Part shown: positions 23,656 through 34,002 of the stretch, one piece after another
Layout: each line of letters starts with the position of its first letter
How positions within the stretch are numbered: position 1 is the first letter of the stretch
From: Cervus elaphus
Taxonomy: Eukaryota > Chordata > Mammalia > Artiodactyla > Cervidae
Assembly (NCBI RefSeq): GCF_910594005.1
Contig: NC_057826.1
Coordinates: 23,903,501 to 23,967,500 of the forward strand
DNA: 64,000 bases
Direction of reading: 5' to 3'
Program-made: the position numbers and the translations under genes
The notes under the pieces: model-generated
Told to the model about the DNA's origin: nothing
The model's input: only the letters and a program-made list of their open reading frames with translations
The model's database searches: none

Positions 23656-25336
23656 TTTTAGCTTTGAGGCTCTTTCCTTGGATACCCATTTAACCTGTTT
23701 ACTTCCTAGAGCAAGTTACACAATTTATATTTAATGTTTCCCTGTTCCTGTTTCCCTTAGAACATAGTGTGATTATAAAACTTCTGGTAAATCTCAGATT
23801 AAAAACAAACAAGTTAAGAAAAAACTCTGTTGTATATAACAAATGTTAAAACAATTGTTTAAGATTTTTTTAGGAGGCTTTTATTTTAGAAGTCATTTAT
23901 ATACCTTTGATTACCATATTAGGATGAACCAAATGCAATTGTCATTTTTTAGAGGTCAAAAAATGGCAATTTCATTTGGTGTGATCTTAGTTTACAAACT
24001 ACCAGCTAATTTATGCCTATAGTTCCAAGTGATGAAAACATTGAAGCTTGGAGATAATGTACTTTAATGTTCATTAAGAGGGCTCTTTGCTTCCAAATGC
24101 CAGGGACTGAAAGTGATCTAAAAAATTAGAACAAATATTATAGCATCTTCATTAAAATATGTGAAACTGACATTTTTACTATGAACTTTTATGGCTAATC
24201 ATAAATCTGCCACTAGAGACTGTGGAATGACCATCTGAATGTATTGTAAAAAGATTTAATGTCCTTAAATATTGATTACTTTACACATAGCAGTCCCTTC
24301 CTTTTCTGAAGTTGAAACAAGCACTCTCAATTATTAAAAAAGATTTCATGTATTTCATAATTAAGAACATAATAACAAATTGAATCTATAGCTTGTTTTT
24401 AAGAATATTGCCATTAATGATAAAAGGCAGGGAGATTAATTTTGATCTTTCACTATTTGAACAACTTCAAATTTCTGAATACTCATAAAATCATTTGAAA
24501 GGCCTAGGTCTTGGGCTAGGACAACGGCCCTAGGACCACAGAGTGATCATGGACAAAGTCCTATGGAGGAAATATAATAACTTTTGCTTCTGTTGTCATC
24601 CCTGACTCCTTTAGCTACTTGTGGGCATTGATTCAAGGAAACCGAAGCAGTGAAACCTTCAAAGCAAAGAGGCATAAAGGGAAGAATTATAAAGGTACAG
24701 ACTGCAGCTCCTTCTTTCTGGTTGTAACCAGTGTGTCCCCTTTTGTCTCCCACTCTCTGCTTAGCAAGAAAAGGATTAGGCTGTCCACACAAGAATAGCT
24801 GGTTTTCTAGGCTAGCTAGTAGACCTTGGTGATGTTAGGGAAATGTGAGTTGTTGATATGCTATATTTTGGTGAAAACCTTTAAGACATCTTCAGTGCTT
24901 ATATTTACTTATATACTAAAAAAATAGTACCATGGATGCTATGGTGCACTGTAGCTTGCTTTGTAAAAATTAAAACATATTTATATTATTAACATCACTC
25001 CCCATCACTCATTATTCTTATACAACATTCTTTTTAGAATTAAGATTCTATTGCGTGAGTGGTGCTCCACAATTTATCCAAACAAGCCTCTGTTGTTATT
25101 ACTAACTTTGAATTCACTTCTTCACTATTATTGACAACATCACAGCTAAATCTGAGCATAAATTCTTAAGTATTTTTTTCAGGATAAATTTAGCAAATTC
25201 TGGGAGTGGAATTTCATAGTTGATGATGGAGACTTTGAATGATTTCCTGAAGAAAACATTTAGCTCCCAAGAGCAGAAATAAGGAGGAGATATGAGATAA
25301 TCAGGTGGCCCTTTCACACTGGGGAAACTTCTTCTT
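23656..25336. other. AT-rich non-coding DNA
   Basis: No recognised gene or transposon. Weakly repeat-free, could hold conserved non-coding sequence. Confidence 0.35.
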
Positions 25337-25520
25337 TTTTAAAATTTATTTTTTTTAATTAAAGGATAATTGCTTTATAATATTATGTTGGTTTCTGCCA
25401 TACATCAACAGGAATCAGCCATAGGTATACATGTGTCCCTTCCGTCTTGAACCCCTCTTCCACCTCTCACCCCATCCTATCCCTCTATATTGTCACAGAG
25501 CAGCAGGTTTGAGCTTATAC
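25337..25520 (-). mobile_element. L1 3'-end fragment, antisense
   Basis: 'aaaggataattgctttataa', 'gttggtttctgccatacatc', 'aatcagccataggtatacat' are the antisense ruminant L1 3' region, as at 11628 and 29395. Confidence 0.85.
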
Positions 25521-25659
25521 TGGGGGAACTTCTGATGAGGGTCTCAGTTAGCCAGTTTAGAAACATGGAACATATATTTGGCACCTCATACTTAGGCAAT
25601 TATTATACATTAAGGCCAGAAAGACAGACAGAGTGAGGAAATCTGAAAATGGTTAAATT

Positions 25660-25865
25660 TTTTGGTGTATTTATTACATGTCAGGCAGTGCTTTAAGCAT
25701 TTTCTGTGTATTACGTTACTTTATTCCTATGATAATTCTAAGAGGTAGATCAATAAGGGAGGCAGGAGAAGTTAAATAACTTTCCCATTGCCCGTTTTGA
25801 AGACATGGCAGAATACAGAGCCATCTGTGCTTTGAATCACTGTGCATTGTTGCCTCTGGTCCTAG
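25660..25865 (-). repeat. MIR relic, antisense
   Basis: 'tgtcaggcagtgctttaagc', 'gataattctaagaggtagat', 'gttaaataactttcccattg', 'acagagccatctgtgctttg' in antisense MIR order. Confidence 0.65.
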
Positions 25866-26089
25866 ACACTGGGCTGCTTAAGCAGACACGCTAGGACATT
25901 TCCCAAAGGAAAGAGTCTAGAGTGCATACTACATCTTTTTAAAATCTCCTACTTTTCTTTTCAGAAGTTTGAATTTTTTTTTCAATGCCACATTCTCTCT
26001 TGACAGTAAGTACAATGCCTTTAAACTTAAGTATTTTACTATTTGTCACTAATCATGGATGCCATTTAAAAATCTGATCTATGTTAATT

Positions 26090-26930
26090 ACAAGGTGATC
26101 ACACCATCGTGATTATTTCGGTCATAAAGATCTTTTTTGTATAGTTCTTCTGTGTATTCTTGCCACCTCTTCTTAATATCTTCTGCTTCAGTTAGGTTCA
26201 TACCATTTCTGTCCTTTATTGAGCCCATCTTTGCAAGAAATGTTCCCTTGGTATCTCTAATTTTCTTTAAGAGATCTCTAGTCTTTCCCACTTTATTGTT
26301 TTCCTCTATTTCTTTGCACTGATCACTGAGGAAGGCTTTCTTATCTCTCCGTGCTATTCTTTGGAACTCTGCTTTCAAATGGGTATATCTTTCCTTTTCT
26401 CCTTTGCCTTTAGCTTCTCTTCTTTTCTCAGCTATTTGTAAGGCCTCCTCAGACAGCCATTTTGCTTTTTTGCATTTCTTTTTCTTGGGGATGGTCTTGA
26501 ACCCTGTCTCCTGTACAGTGTCACGAACTTCTGTCCATAGTTCACCAGGCATTCTGTCTATCAGATCTAGTCCCTTAAATCTATTTCTCACTTCCACTGT
26601 ATAGTTGTAAGGGATTTGATTTAGGTCACACCTAAATGGTGTAGTGGTTTTTCCTACTTTCTTCAAGTTAAGTCTGAATTTGGCAATAGGGAGTTCATAA
26701 TCTGAGCCACAGTCAGCTTTCAGTCTTGTTTTTGGTGATTGTATAGAGCTTCTCCATCTTTGGCTGCAAAGAATATAATCAATCTGATTTTGGTGTTGGC
26801 CATCTGGCGAGGTCCATGTGTAGAGTCTTCTCTTGTGTTGTTGGAAGAGGGTGTTTTCTATGATCAGTGCATTCTTTTGGCAAAATCCTATTAGCCTTTG
26901 TCCTGCTTCATTCTGTACTCCAATAACCTT
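26090..26930 (-). pseudogene. BovB endonuclease C-terminus and linker, open frame, inverted block
   Basis: The minus frame is open for roughly 280 codons, from near 26930 to the stop at about 26086-26090, which is supplied by the target site. It reads the AP-endonuclease end ('HQNQIDYILCSQRWRSS') and the catalytic S-D-H box, here altered to 'GSDYELP' (His replaced by Tyr). It continues through a Lys-rich linker ('TIPKKKKCKKAKWLSEEAL', 'GSIKDRNGMNLTEAEDIKK'). No start codon belonging to the original protein is present. The absence of stops suggests a fairly young copy, but loss of the His and of the rest of the protein rules out activity. Confidence 0.85.
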
Positions 26931-27734
26931 GGATAGGCAGATGACACCACCCTTATGGCAGAAAGTGAAGAACTAAAGAGCCTCTTGATGAAAGTGAAAG
27001 GGGAGAGTCAAAAAGTTGGCTTAAAGCTCAACATTCAGAAAGCTAAGATCATGGCATCTGGTCCCATCAATTCATGGCAAATAGATGGGTAAACAGTGGA
27101 AATGGCAGCAGACTCTATTTTTTTGGGCTCCAAAATCACTGCAGATGGTGACTGAAACCATGAAATTAAAAGACGCTTACTCCTTGGAAGGAAAGTTATG
27201 ACCTACTTCGACAACATATTAAAAAGCAGAGACATTGTTTTGCCAACAAAGGTCCATCTAGTCAAAGCTATTGTTTTTCTAGTAGTCATGTATGGATGTG
27301 AGAGTTGGACTATAATGATATCTGAGCACCGAAGAATTGATGCTTTTGAACTGTGGACTCTTTTGGAGAGGACTCTTGAGAGTCCCTTGGACTGCAAGGA
27401 GATCCAACCAGTCCATCCTAAGGGTTATCAGTCCTGAGTGTTCATTGGAAGGACTGATGTTGAAGCTGAAACTCCAATACTTTGGCCACCTGATGTGAAG
27501 AGCTCAGTTTGAAAAGAAGACTCATTTAAAAAGACCCTGACACTGGGAAAGATTGAAGGCAGGAGGAGAAGAGGATGACAGAGGATGAGATGGTTGGATG
27601 GCATTACCGACTCAATGGGCATGACTTTGGGTAAACTCCAGGAGTTGGTGATGAACAGGGAGGCCTGGCATGCTGCAGTCCATGGGGCTGCAAAAGAGTC
27701 AGACATGACTGAGTGACTGAACTGAACTGAACTG
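26097..27734. mobile_element. BovB LINE insertion with 5' inversion, single event
   Basis: Two BovB blocks in opposite orientation lie between copies of an 11-bp target duplication, aattacaaggt (26086-26096 and 27735-27745). The left block (26097 to about 26932) is endonuclease/linker sequence on the minus strand. The right block (about 26935-27734) is the RT C-terminal and 3' end on the plus strand, ending in repeated actga units typical of BovB tails. A central piece of the RT is missing. This is the pattern produced by twin priming during reverse transcription. Confidence 0.9.
26935..27734 (+). pseudogene. BovB reverse transcriptase C-terminal end and 3' tail
   Basis: Starts within the RT active-site box: 'ADDTTLMAESEELKS' is readable, with the preceding Tyr codon replaced by a TAG at the junction. 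A further in-frame TAA follows at 'atagatgggtaaacag'. Downstream parts read 'YGCESWTIMISEHRR' and 'IDAFELWTLLERTLE'. Ends in 'gactgaactgaactgaactg'. Confidence 0.9.
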
Positions 27735-27911
27735 AATTACAAGGTATGGCATCACCTGTTGCTATGGCTTAATTACTAAATTCTGATAGTTGGTGTAAAT
27801 AATTATCTTTGTGTGACCATACTTGATCAAGACATCGTTTAATTCTTATTGGATATATTCTCACTGGATATATTCTTTATGTTCCAGATAGCTCAGTTCC
27901 TTTCATGCTTT

Positions 27912-28045
27912 AATGAGTAGTACAGCAAAGCAGTTAAATGAATGGATGCTGGAACGTTCAGGTTCTAATTCCATCTCTGCCATTTATTTACTAGCTGTGT
28001 GAAATAGGGAAACTTTTCTAGCTTCTCTGTGCCTTATTTCTTCTT
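27912..28045 (+). repeat. MIR SINE relic
   Basis: 'gttcaggttctaattccatc', 'tactagctgtgtgaaatagg', 'cttctctgtgccttatttct' in sense MIR order. Confidence 0.75.
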
Positions 28046-28094
28046 CTAAATCTTCAAATCTGCATTTTTAGATTTGACTACTCAGAGTTATAGA

Positions 28095-28601
28095 TTTGCA
28101 TTTGAAATTGCCTAGCAGTATCTCAACTTGACTATCTAAAAGGCATCTCAAACTTAACATCATCAATAGAAACTGCCTTAGTCCTTACTCTGCCCTAACC
28201 TACAAGTGGCAACATGACTTGATGTTTGCTCAAAGCCCAAATCTTGGAATTTTCTTTGATTCTTCTTTCCCCCTCATTTTCAAACCCAATCCATCAGTGA
28301 ATCCCAACCTCTTTAACCTCCAAAACATACTTCAAATCTGCCCACTTCTTCCATTTCCACCAACACCGCCTTATCCGTGCCCCCACTGTCATCTCATGTC
28401 TGGGCTCCTGTAATAGTTTCCTTTTTAGTTTCCATTCTTCTACTCTTACTTCTCTAACATCCAATCTACCTATGACCAAAATGACTTTTTTAAAAGCATG
28501 AATCATATTACTCACTCTCTGAATTTCCCAATAGTTTCTTACCCATTTAAGATAAAGGTTGAATTCCTTCATCTGACTTTCAAAGTCTTACAAAATTGGT
28601 G
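28095..28601 (+). mobile_element. L2 LINE fragment, sense
   Basis: 'cccaatccatcagtgaatcc', 'aatgacttttttaaaagcat', 'aatttcccaatagtttctta', 'aaaggttgaattccttcatc' follow the order of the L2 region before its 3' end. Interrupted at 28602 by the Bov-tA dimer. Confidence 0.65.
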
Positions 28602-28875
28602 GTGGTGGTGATGCTGCTGCTGCTAAGCTGCTTCTGTCTTGTCCGACCCTGTGTGACCCCATAGACGGCAGCCCACCAGGCTCCTGCGTCCCTGGGATTC
28701 TCCAGGCAAGAACACAGGAGTGGGTTGCCATTTCCTCCTCCAATGCATGTATGCAAGCTAAGTCACTTCAGTCATGTCCGACTCTGTGCAACCCCATAGA
28801 CGGCAGCCCACGAGGCTCCTCCATCCACAGGATTCTCCAGGCAAAAACACTGGAGTGGGTTGCCATTTCCTTCTT
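28602..28875 (-). mobile_element. Dimeric Bov-tA SINE, antisense, with target duplication
   Basis: Two antisense units in tandem (28602-28746 and 28747-28875). Both have the 'gaccccatagacggcagccc'-type body and 'gagtgggttgccatttcc'. An 11-bp target duplication caaaattggtg flanks the pair (28591-28601, 28876-28886), so the dimer inserted as one unit. The CTG-repeat end 'gctgctgctgctaagctg' is typical of this subfamily. Confidence 0.9.
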
Positions 28876-28886
28876 CAAAATTGGTG

Positions 28887-29058
28887 CTATAGGGGGGGAT
28901 TAAATAGCATCCTACCCCAAATTCATGTCTACTTGGAACTTTAGAATGTGATCTTACTTGGAAATAGGGCTTTGAAGATGTAGTTAAGTTAAAATAAGTC
29001 ATACTGAAGTAGCATGGGCCCTAAATCCAATGACTGGTGTCCTTATAAGAAGAGGAAA
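28887..29058 (+). mobile_element. MaLR-type (MST-like) LTR, first part
   Basis: 'gaatgtgatcttacttggaa', 'gcatgggccctaaatccaat', 'gactggtgtccttataagaa' are MST/MLT LTR signatures. Continues at 29819 after nested insertions. Confidence 0.75.
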
Positions 29059-29375
29059 GGGGGCTTCCCTGGTGGTCAGTGGTAAAGAATCTGCCTGCCA
29101 ATGCAGGAGACATGGGATCGATCCCCCAGGAAGATCCCACATGCTGTGGAGCAACTAAGTCTGTGTGCCACAACTACTGAGCCTGAGCTCTGGAGCCTAA
29201 GAACACAACTACTGAAGCCCATGTGCCTCAGAGCCCGTTCCCTGCAACAAGGGAAGCCACCACAATGAGAGACCCATGCACTGCAACCAGAGAGTAGCCT
29301 TTGCTCACCACAACTACAGAAAAGTCTGTGCAGCAATGAAGACCCAGCGCAGCCAAAAATAGATAAAAATAATTT
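29059..29375 (+). mobile_element. CHR-2-type SINE, sense, full length
   Basis: Head 'gggcttccctggtggtcagt', body 'gtggagcaactaagtctgtg', 'caacaagggaagccaccaca', end 'gcagccaaaaatagataaaa'. Inserted in the MaLR LTR. Confidence 0.9.
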
Positions 29376-29384
29376 TTAAAAGTT

Positions 29385-29815
29385 TTTTAATCTTTTTAAA
29401 AAATTTATTTATTTTTGAGTTGAAGGGTAATTACTTTGCAGAATTTTGTTGGTGTCTGCCACACATCAACATGAATCAGCCACAGGTATACACATTTCCC
29501 CTCCCTCTTGAACCTCCCTCCCATCTCCCTCCCCAACCCCCCCAGGTTGTTACAGAGCCCCTGTTTGAGTTCCCTGAATAATACAGCAAATTCCCGGAGG
29601 CTATCTATTTTACATATGGTAATATGTTTTCATGTTACTCTCTCTGCACATCTCACCCTCTCCTTCCTACCCCCACCCCACATCCATAAGTCTGTTCTCT
29701 ATTGCTGCCCTGCAGAAAACTGCATCAGTACCGTCTTTCTAGATTCCATATGTATGTGTTAGTATATGATATTTCTCTTTCTGACTTTTCTTCACTCTAT
29801 AATAGGCTCTAGGTT
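29385..29815 (-). mobile_element. L1 3'-end fragment, antisense
   Basis: 'agggtaattactttgcagaa', 'catgaatcagccacaggtat', 'catcagtaccgtctttctag', 'ttcttcactctataatagg' match the antisense ruminant L1 3' end. Together with the CHR SINE it splits the MaLR LTR. Confidence 0.85.
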
Positions 29816-29818
29816 ATT

Positions 29819-30125
29819 AAAAAGAAAAGGAAAGGACACAGAGGCTGGAGATAACAGAGAAGAGGGTCGTGCGAAGACAAGGGCAGAGATTGGAATGATC
29901 CAGTTACAAGACAAGGAGCACCTATGATTGCTGAGAGCCAGTGGAAGCTGGGAAGAGGCAAGGAAAGATTCTCCCGTAGAGCCTAGATCCTTTAGCGGAT
30001 GCAGGTTCTGCTGACACCCTGATTTCAGACTTCTGGCCTCCAGAGCTGTGAGAGAATATAATTTATGCTGTTTAGGTCACCAAGTTTGTTATCTTGTTAG
30101 AGCAGCCTTAGGAAACAAATATAGG
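29819..30125 (+). mobile_element. MaLR-type (MST-like) LTR, second part
   Basis: 'acacagaggctggagataac', 'ctgatttcagacttctggcc', 'tccagagctgtgagagaata', 'gtcaccaagtttgttatctt' complete the LTR begun at 28887. An A/G-rich 'aggaaagg' occurs on both sides of the interruption and may be its target duplication. Confidence 0.75.
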
Positions 30126-30139
30126 TGTATTTATAACTC

Positions 30140-30690
30140 ACTAGCTTCAACTCTATTGCCCTTCCCTTGCCCTCTACCATCTAGCCACACTGGTCTCCCT
30201 GCTGTCCTTGGTGTTGGAACACCAAACTGGTTCCCACCTCAGGGCTTGTCACTAGTTACTTCTTCTCCTTGGGATGCTCTGATATTTGCCAAGTGGTGCT
30301 AGTGTTAAAGAACCCACCTGCCAATGCAGGAGACATAGAGGACATGAGTTCGATACCTGGGTCGGGAAGATCCCCTGGAGAAGAAAATGGCAACCCACTC
30401 CAGTATTCTTGCCTGGAGAATCCCATGGACAGAGGAGCCTGGCGGTCTACGGTCCATGGGGTCACAAAAGAGTCGGACACAGCTGAAGAAACTTAGCATG
30501 CATGCACATTCTTGTCATTAGTTGGCACCTTAAATGTCACTGTTAGATTCCTTCCTCAACCACTCATTCTAAAGTAACCTTCCAAACACTATCACATTAC
30601 CCTACTCTAACTGTCTGCTTTGGGCTTAGTATAATTTGATGTTTCTTATTCAGTTAAATATTTATAGAGTCTGTTTCTACCTTCTCAATA
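30140..30690 (+). mobile_element. L2 LINE fragment, sense, split by Bov-tA
   Basis: 'ccacctcagggcttgtcact', 'ctccttgggatgctctgata' before and 'ttggcaccttaaatgtcact', 'gattccttcctcaaccactc' after the SINE follow L2 order ('ctcagggcctttgcac...gaatgctcttcc'). Confidence 0.7.
30290..30508 (+). mobile_element. Bov-tA SINE, sense, near full length
   Basis: 'gttaaagaacccacctgcca', 'cactccagtattcttgcctg', 'ggtcacaaaagagtcggaca', tail 'gcatgcatgca'. Nested in L2. Confidence 0.92.
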
Positions 30691-30716
30691 CACACACACT
30701 CACACACACACCACAC
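30691..30716. repeat. Short (CA)n run
   Basis: Imperfect CA repeat, about 12 units with interruptions. Confidence 0.8.
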
Positions 30717-30738
30717 CCATGTGTGCACAAAACCACAT

Positions 30739-30910
30739 TGTCTAATACATAGCCACTAGCCACATATGGCTACTTAAATATACATTTAAAGTTAAATTAA
30801 AAAATACTGTTTTCAAATTGCATTAGTCATATTTCAAATTCTCAATAGCTACATGTAGCTAGTGGCTAACATATTGGATAGTAGGAATATAGAATATTTT
30901 TACCATTGCA
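30739..30910. mobile_element. Palindromic non-autonomous DNA transposon (hAT-like)
   Basis: 'tagccactagccacatatgg' (from 30750) and its inverted partner 'agctacatgtagctagtggc' (to about 30868) form long imperfect inverted arms around an AT-rich centre. This is a known mammalian MER-type element, but I do not give a precise name. Confidence 0.6.
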
Positions 30911-30984
30911 GAAAGTTCTATTATGCTACTCCAGGAAAAGAGGAATCTTGTATCCCTACTCCTTTTTTTTTTAAAAAAGCTGGT

Positions 30985-32565
30985 TTTCCTTTTTCTTAAG
31001 TTACAAAAGTTTTATTTAGGTGTAGTATCAATATATTAGTTTCATATATACAACATAATGATTCTAAATTTTTATAAATTATATTCAATTTTAAGTTATT
31101 ATAAAATATTGGCTAGTTTCCCTGTATTGTACAATGTATTCTTTTATCTTATTATTTTACACATAGCAGTTTGTGCTTCTTAATTCCCATCCTTATCTTA
31201 CCTCTTCCTTCTTTCTTCTCCCTCTTGGTAACCACTAGTTTGTTCTCTGAGTCTGTAAGTCTGTTTCTGTCTTGTTCATTTTATTTTTTAGATTCCACAC
31301 ATAAGTGATAACGTACAATATTTGTCTTTTTCTGTGCCATTATTTCACTAAGAATAATACCCTCCAGGTGCATTCATGTTGTTGCAAATGGCAAAATTTC
31401 ATCCTTTTTATAGTTTGAGTAGTATTCCATTGTGTATATATATTTGTGTGTGTATATATATCTCTCACATTCATCTGTTGATGGACACTCAGGTTGCTTT
31501 CACATCTTTGACGCTGTAAACAACGCTGCTATAAACATTGGTGTGCATATAGGTTTTTGAAATAGTGTTTTTGTTTTCTTTGGATATATCCAGGAATGGA
31601 ATTGCTGGATTATATGGTAATTCAATTTTCTTTTTTTTGAGGAAACTTCATACTGTTTTCCGTAGTGGCTGCACCAATTTATATGCCCATCAACAGTGTA
31701 TGTGAGTTCTTTTTTTGTCACATCCTTGCCAATACTTGTTATTTGTGGCCTTTTTTTTTTAATGATAGCATAGACATTCTGAGGTGTGAGGTGATATCTC
31801 ATTGTTGTTTGAATTTACATTTCTCTGATAATTAGCAATGTTGAGCATCTTTTTATGTGTCTGTTGGCCATCTGTGTATCTTCTTTGGAAAAATATTGAT
31901 TAAGGTCTTCTGTCCATTTACTTTTTTCTGCCCATTTTATAATCAAGTTGTTTCACTTTTTTATATTGAGTTGTATGAGTTGTTTATATATTTTGGATTT
32001 TAATCCCTTACCATCATAACATCTGCAAATATTTTCTCCCATTCAGCAGGTTGTCTTTTCATTTTGTTGATGGTTTCCTTTGCTGTGTGAAAGATTTTAA
32101 GTTTAATTAAGTCCCATTTGTTTATTTTTTACTTTCGTTTCTTTTTCCTTAGGCTGAGACAGTTCCAAAAAACATCCTGGTGTGGTTTATGTCAAAGAGC
32201 GTGCTGCCTGTGTTTTCTTCTAGGAGTTTTGTGGTACCATGTCTTATACTTAGGTGTTTAACACATTCTGAGTTTATTTTTACATATGGTATGAGAAAAT
32301 GTTCTGATTTCATTCTTTTACAAGTAGCTGTCCAGTTTTCCTAGCACCACTTATTGATAAGTCAGTCTTTTCCCACTGTATATTCTTGTCTCCTCTGTTG
32401 TAAATTAACTGACTATAGGTGCATAGGTTTATTTCTGGGCTCTTTTCTGTTCCATTGATCTATGTGTCTATTTTTGTGCTAGTACCATATTGTTTGGATT
32501 AATGTAGCTTTGTAGTATAGCCTGAAATCAGAATGTGATAGATTCAGCTCTGCTCTTCCTTCTCG
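30985..32565 (-). mobile_element. L1 LINE, antisense, ORF2 C-terminal end and 3' UTR
   Basis: About 1.6 kb reading antisense from a 3' UTR ('tattagtttcatatatacaa', 'agattccacacataagtgat') into ORF2 ('tggaattgctggattatatg', 'aacatctgcaaatattttct', 'gtaccatattgtttggatta'). The minus frame 31500-31802 is a remnant of ORF2 with frameshifts and stops. No intact protein. Confidence 0.85.
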
Positions 32566-33250
32566 AGTTTGCTTTGATGTATCCCCAGTTTGTTGAATTT
32601 GTGTGCATAATAAATGCCAAAAATTTTTTGAATGAAGAATGAATTACTTTCAAGAAAAATATTGCTGACCTTTGTCAATGAGTTTTGTAAAAGTAAATGA
32701 CAGCATCACTGCTGTTGGAGAGCAATATGACTTTCTGGAGAAAAATAACTTGCATTCTCTTAGACTTTTCCAATTGGCATGCAGCATTTCTATAACCACA
32801 TCTGCCATTGATTATTGTTTTTGTTTGTTTGTTTACTCAATAAACAATAAATAAAGTAAAAAATAGATCTGGTTGTAAAGGTTTCAACAATTTCTCTTAT
32901 CTTGAGTTGTGGCTTCTTTGACTTGTAAAAAAAAACTTTTAGTAGAGATTCGTTGAGAAGTAGAAGGAGGGCAGATGGAGGTTTGGGTTGAATACTATCT
33001 TCTATGCAGTATAGTGTCTGCTGGAGATATCTCAAAAAACAGTGTTGTCAGTCTCACATCTTTAGTAATAACGTCTCTGAGCTTTGATTAATGTGGGTGT
33101 GAAATGTGTCTAATGTAGCAGCATGTGTCTGAAACATTCTGAGACAAAAAGAGTCAAAAAGTATTTTTAATTTTAAAAATGAATTTTAAATAGGTTAAGA
33201 TGGAATTTTATTTAATGTAACCAGTATGATACTAGATTACTGCTTTAGAA
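32566..33250. other. Non-coding, unassigned
   Basis: AT-rich DNA with no named element. Confidence 0.35.
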
Positions 33251-33256
33251 GAAAAA

Positions 33257-33480
33257 GTTTCTCTGGTGTTTCAGTGGTAAATAATCTGCCTGCAATGAGG
33301 AGATGCAGGAGAAGCAGGTTCCATCCCTGGGTTGGGAGGATCCCCTGGAAGAGGGCATGGCAACCCATTCCAGGATTCTTGCCTGGAGAATCCCATGGAC
33401 AGAGGAGCCTGGTGGGCTACAGTCCATAGGGTCACAAAGAGTCAGTTACAATGGAAGCAACTGAGCATGCACGCATGATA
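33257..33480 (+). mobile_element. Bov-tA SINE, sense
   Basis: 'agtggtaaataatctgcctg', 'ggcaacccattccaggattc', 'ggtgggctacagtccatagg', tail 'gagcatgcacgcatg'. Confidence 0.92.
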
Positions 33481-33494
33481 CTATGCCTAACATT

Positions 33495-33518
33495 AAAAAA
33501 AAAAAAAAAAAAAAAAAA
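33495..33518. repeat. A24 homopolymer
   Basis: Uninterrupted run of 24 A just beyond the sense Bov-tA. It is not a direct tail of that SINE because 14 unrelated bases intervene. Confidence 0.95.
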
Positions 33519-33619
33519 GGTTGATTTTTCTACTCCATCTCATTCCTCTATTTTAATACTCAGATATCTATCAAAATTCTTACAAGGAAGCTCATTGATT
33601 AGCTAATGGAAATTATTGT

Positions 33620-33836
33620 TGTTTGTGTATTCAGTTACTTAGTCATATCCAACTCTTTTGTGACCCCATGGACTGTAGCCTGCCAGGCTCCTCTGTCCAT
33701 GGGATTTCCCAGGCAAGAATAGTAGAGTTGGTTGCCATTTTCTTCTCCAGGCGATATTCCTGACACAGGGATACAACCCACATCTCCTGCATCTAGTGCA
33801 CTGAAGGCAGATTCTTTACCCACTGAGCCAATGGAG
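33620..33836 (-). mobile_element. Bov-tA SINE, antisense
   Basis: 'agttacttagtcatatccaa', 'gtgaccccatggactgtagc', 'gttgccattttcttctccag', head end 'ctttacccactgagccaatg'. Faces the sense copy at 33257-33480. Confidence 0.92.
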
Positions 33837-33914
33837 AATTATTACTTTAGGAACATATGTGATTGAAAAGCTAGAGGCTAATAAGAAATCTGAAGGCCAG
33901 TTCAAAGCAGGTGA

Positions 33915-34002
33915 ACTTGAATAATATTTATTAAAACAGACGAGATCGGGTGCGTTCAGGGTGGTATGGCCGTAGACTTGAATAATATTTATTAAAACAG
34001 AC
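33915..34002. repeat. 27-bp perfect direct repeats flanking a 5S rRNA fragment
   Basis: The same 27 bases, starting acttgaataatatttattaa, occur at 33915-33941 and 33976-34002, with the 5S-derived segment between them. Confidence 0.95.
33937..33977 (-). pseudogene. 5S rRNA 5'-terminal fragment (nt 1-41), antisense
   Basis: The reverse complement matches vertebrate 5S rRNA positions 1-41 with one mismatch (G27 to A, a CpG-type change), beginning GTCTACGGCCATACCACCCT. Only the first third of 5S is present, without the A/IE/C-box internal promoter, so it cannot be expressed as 5S. The last five and first two bases overlap the flanking direct repeats. There is no A-tail. Confidence 0.9.
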
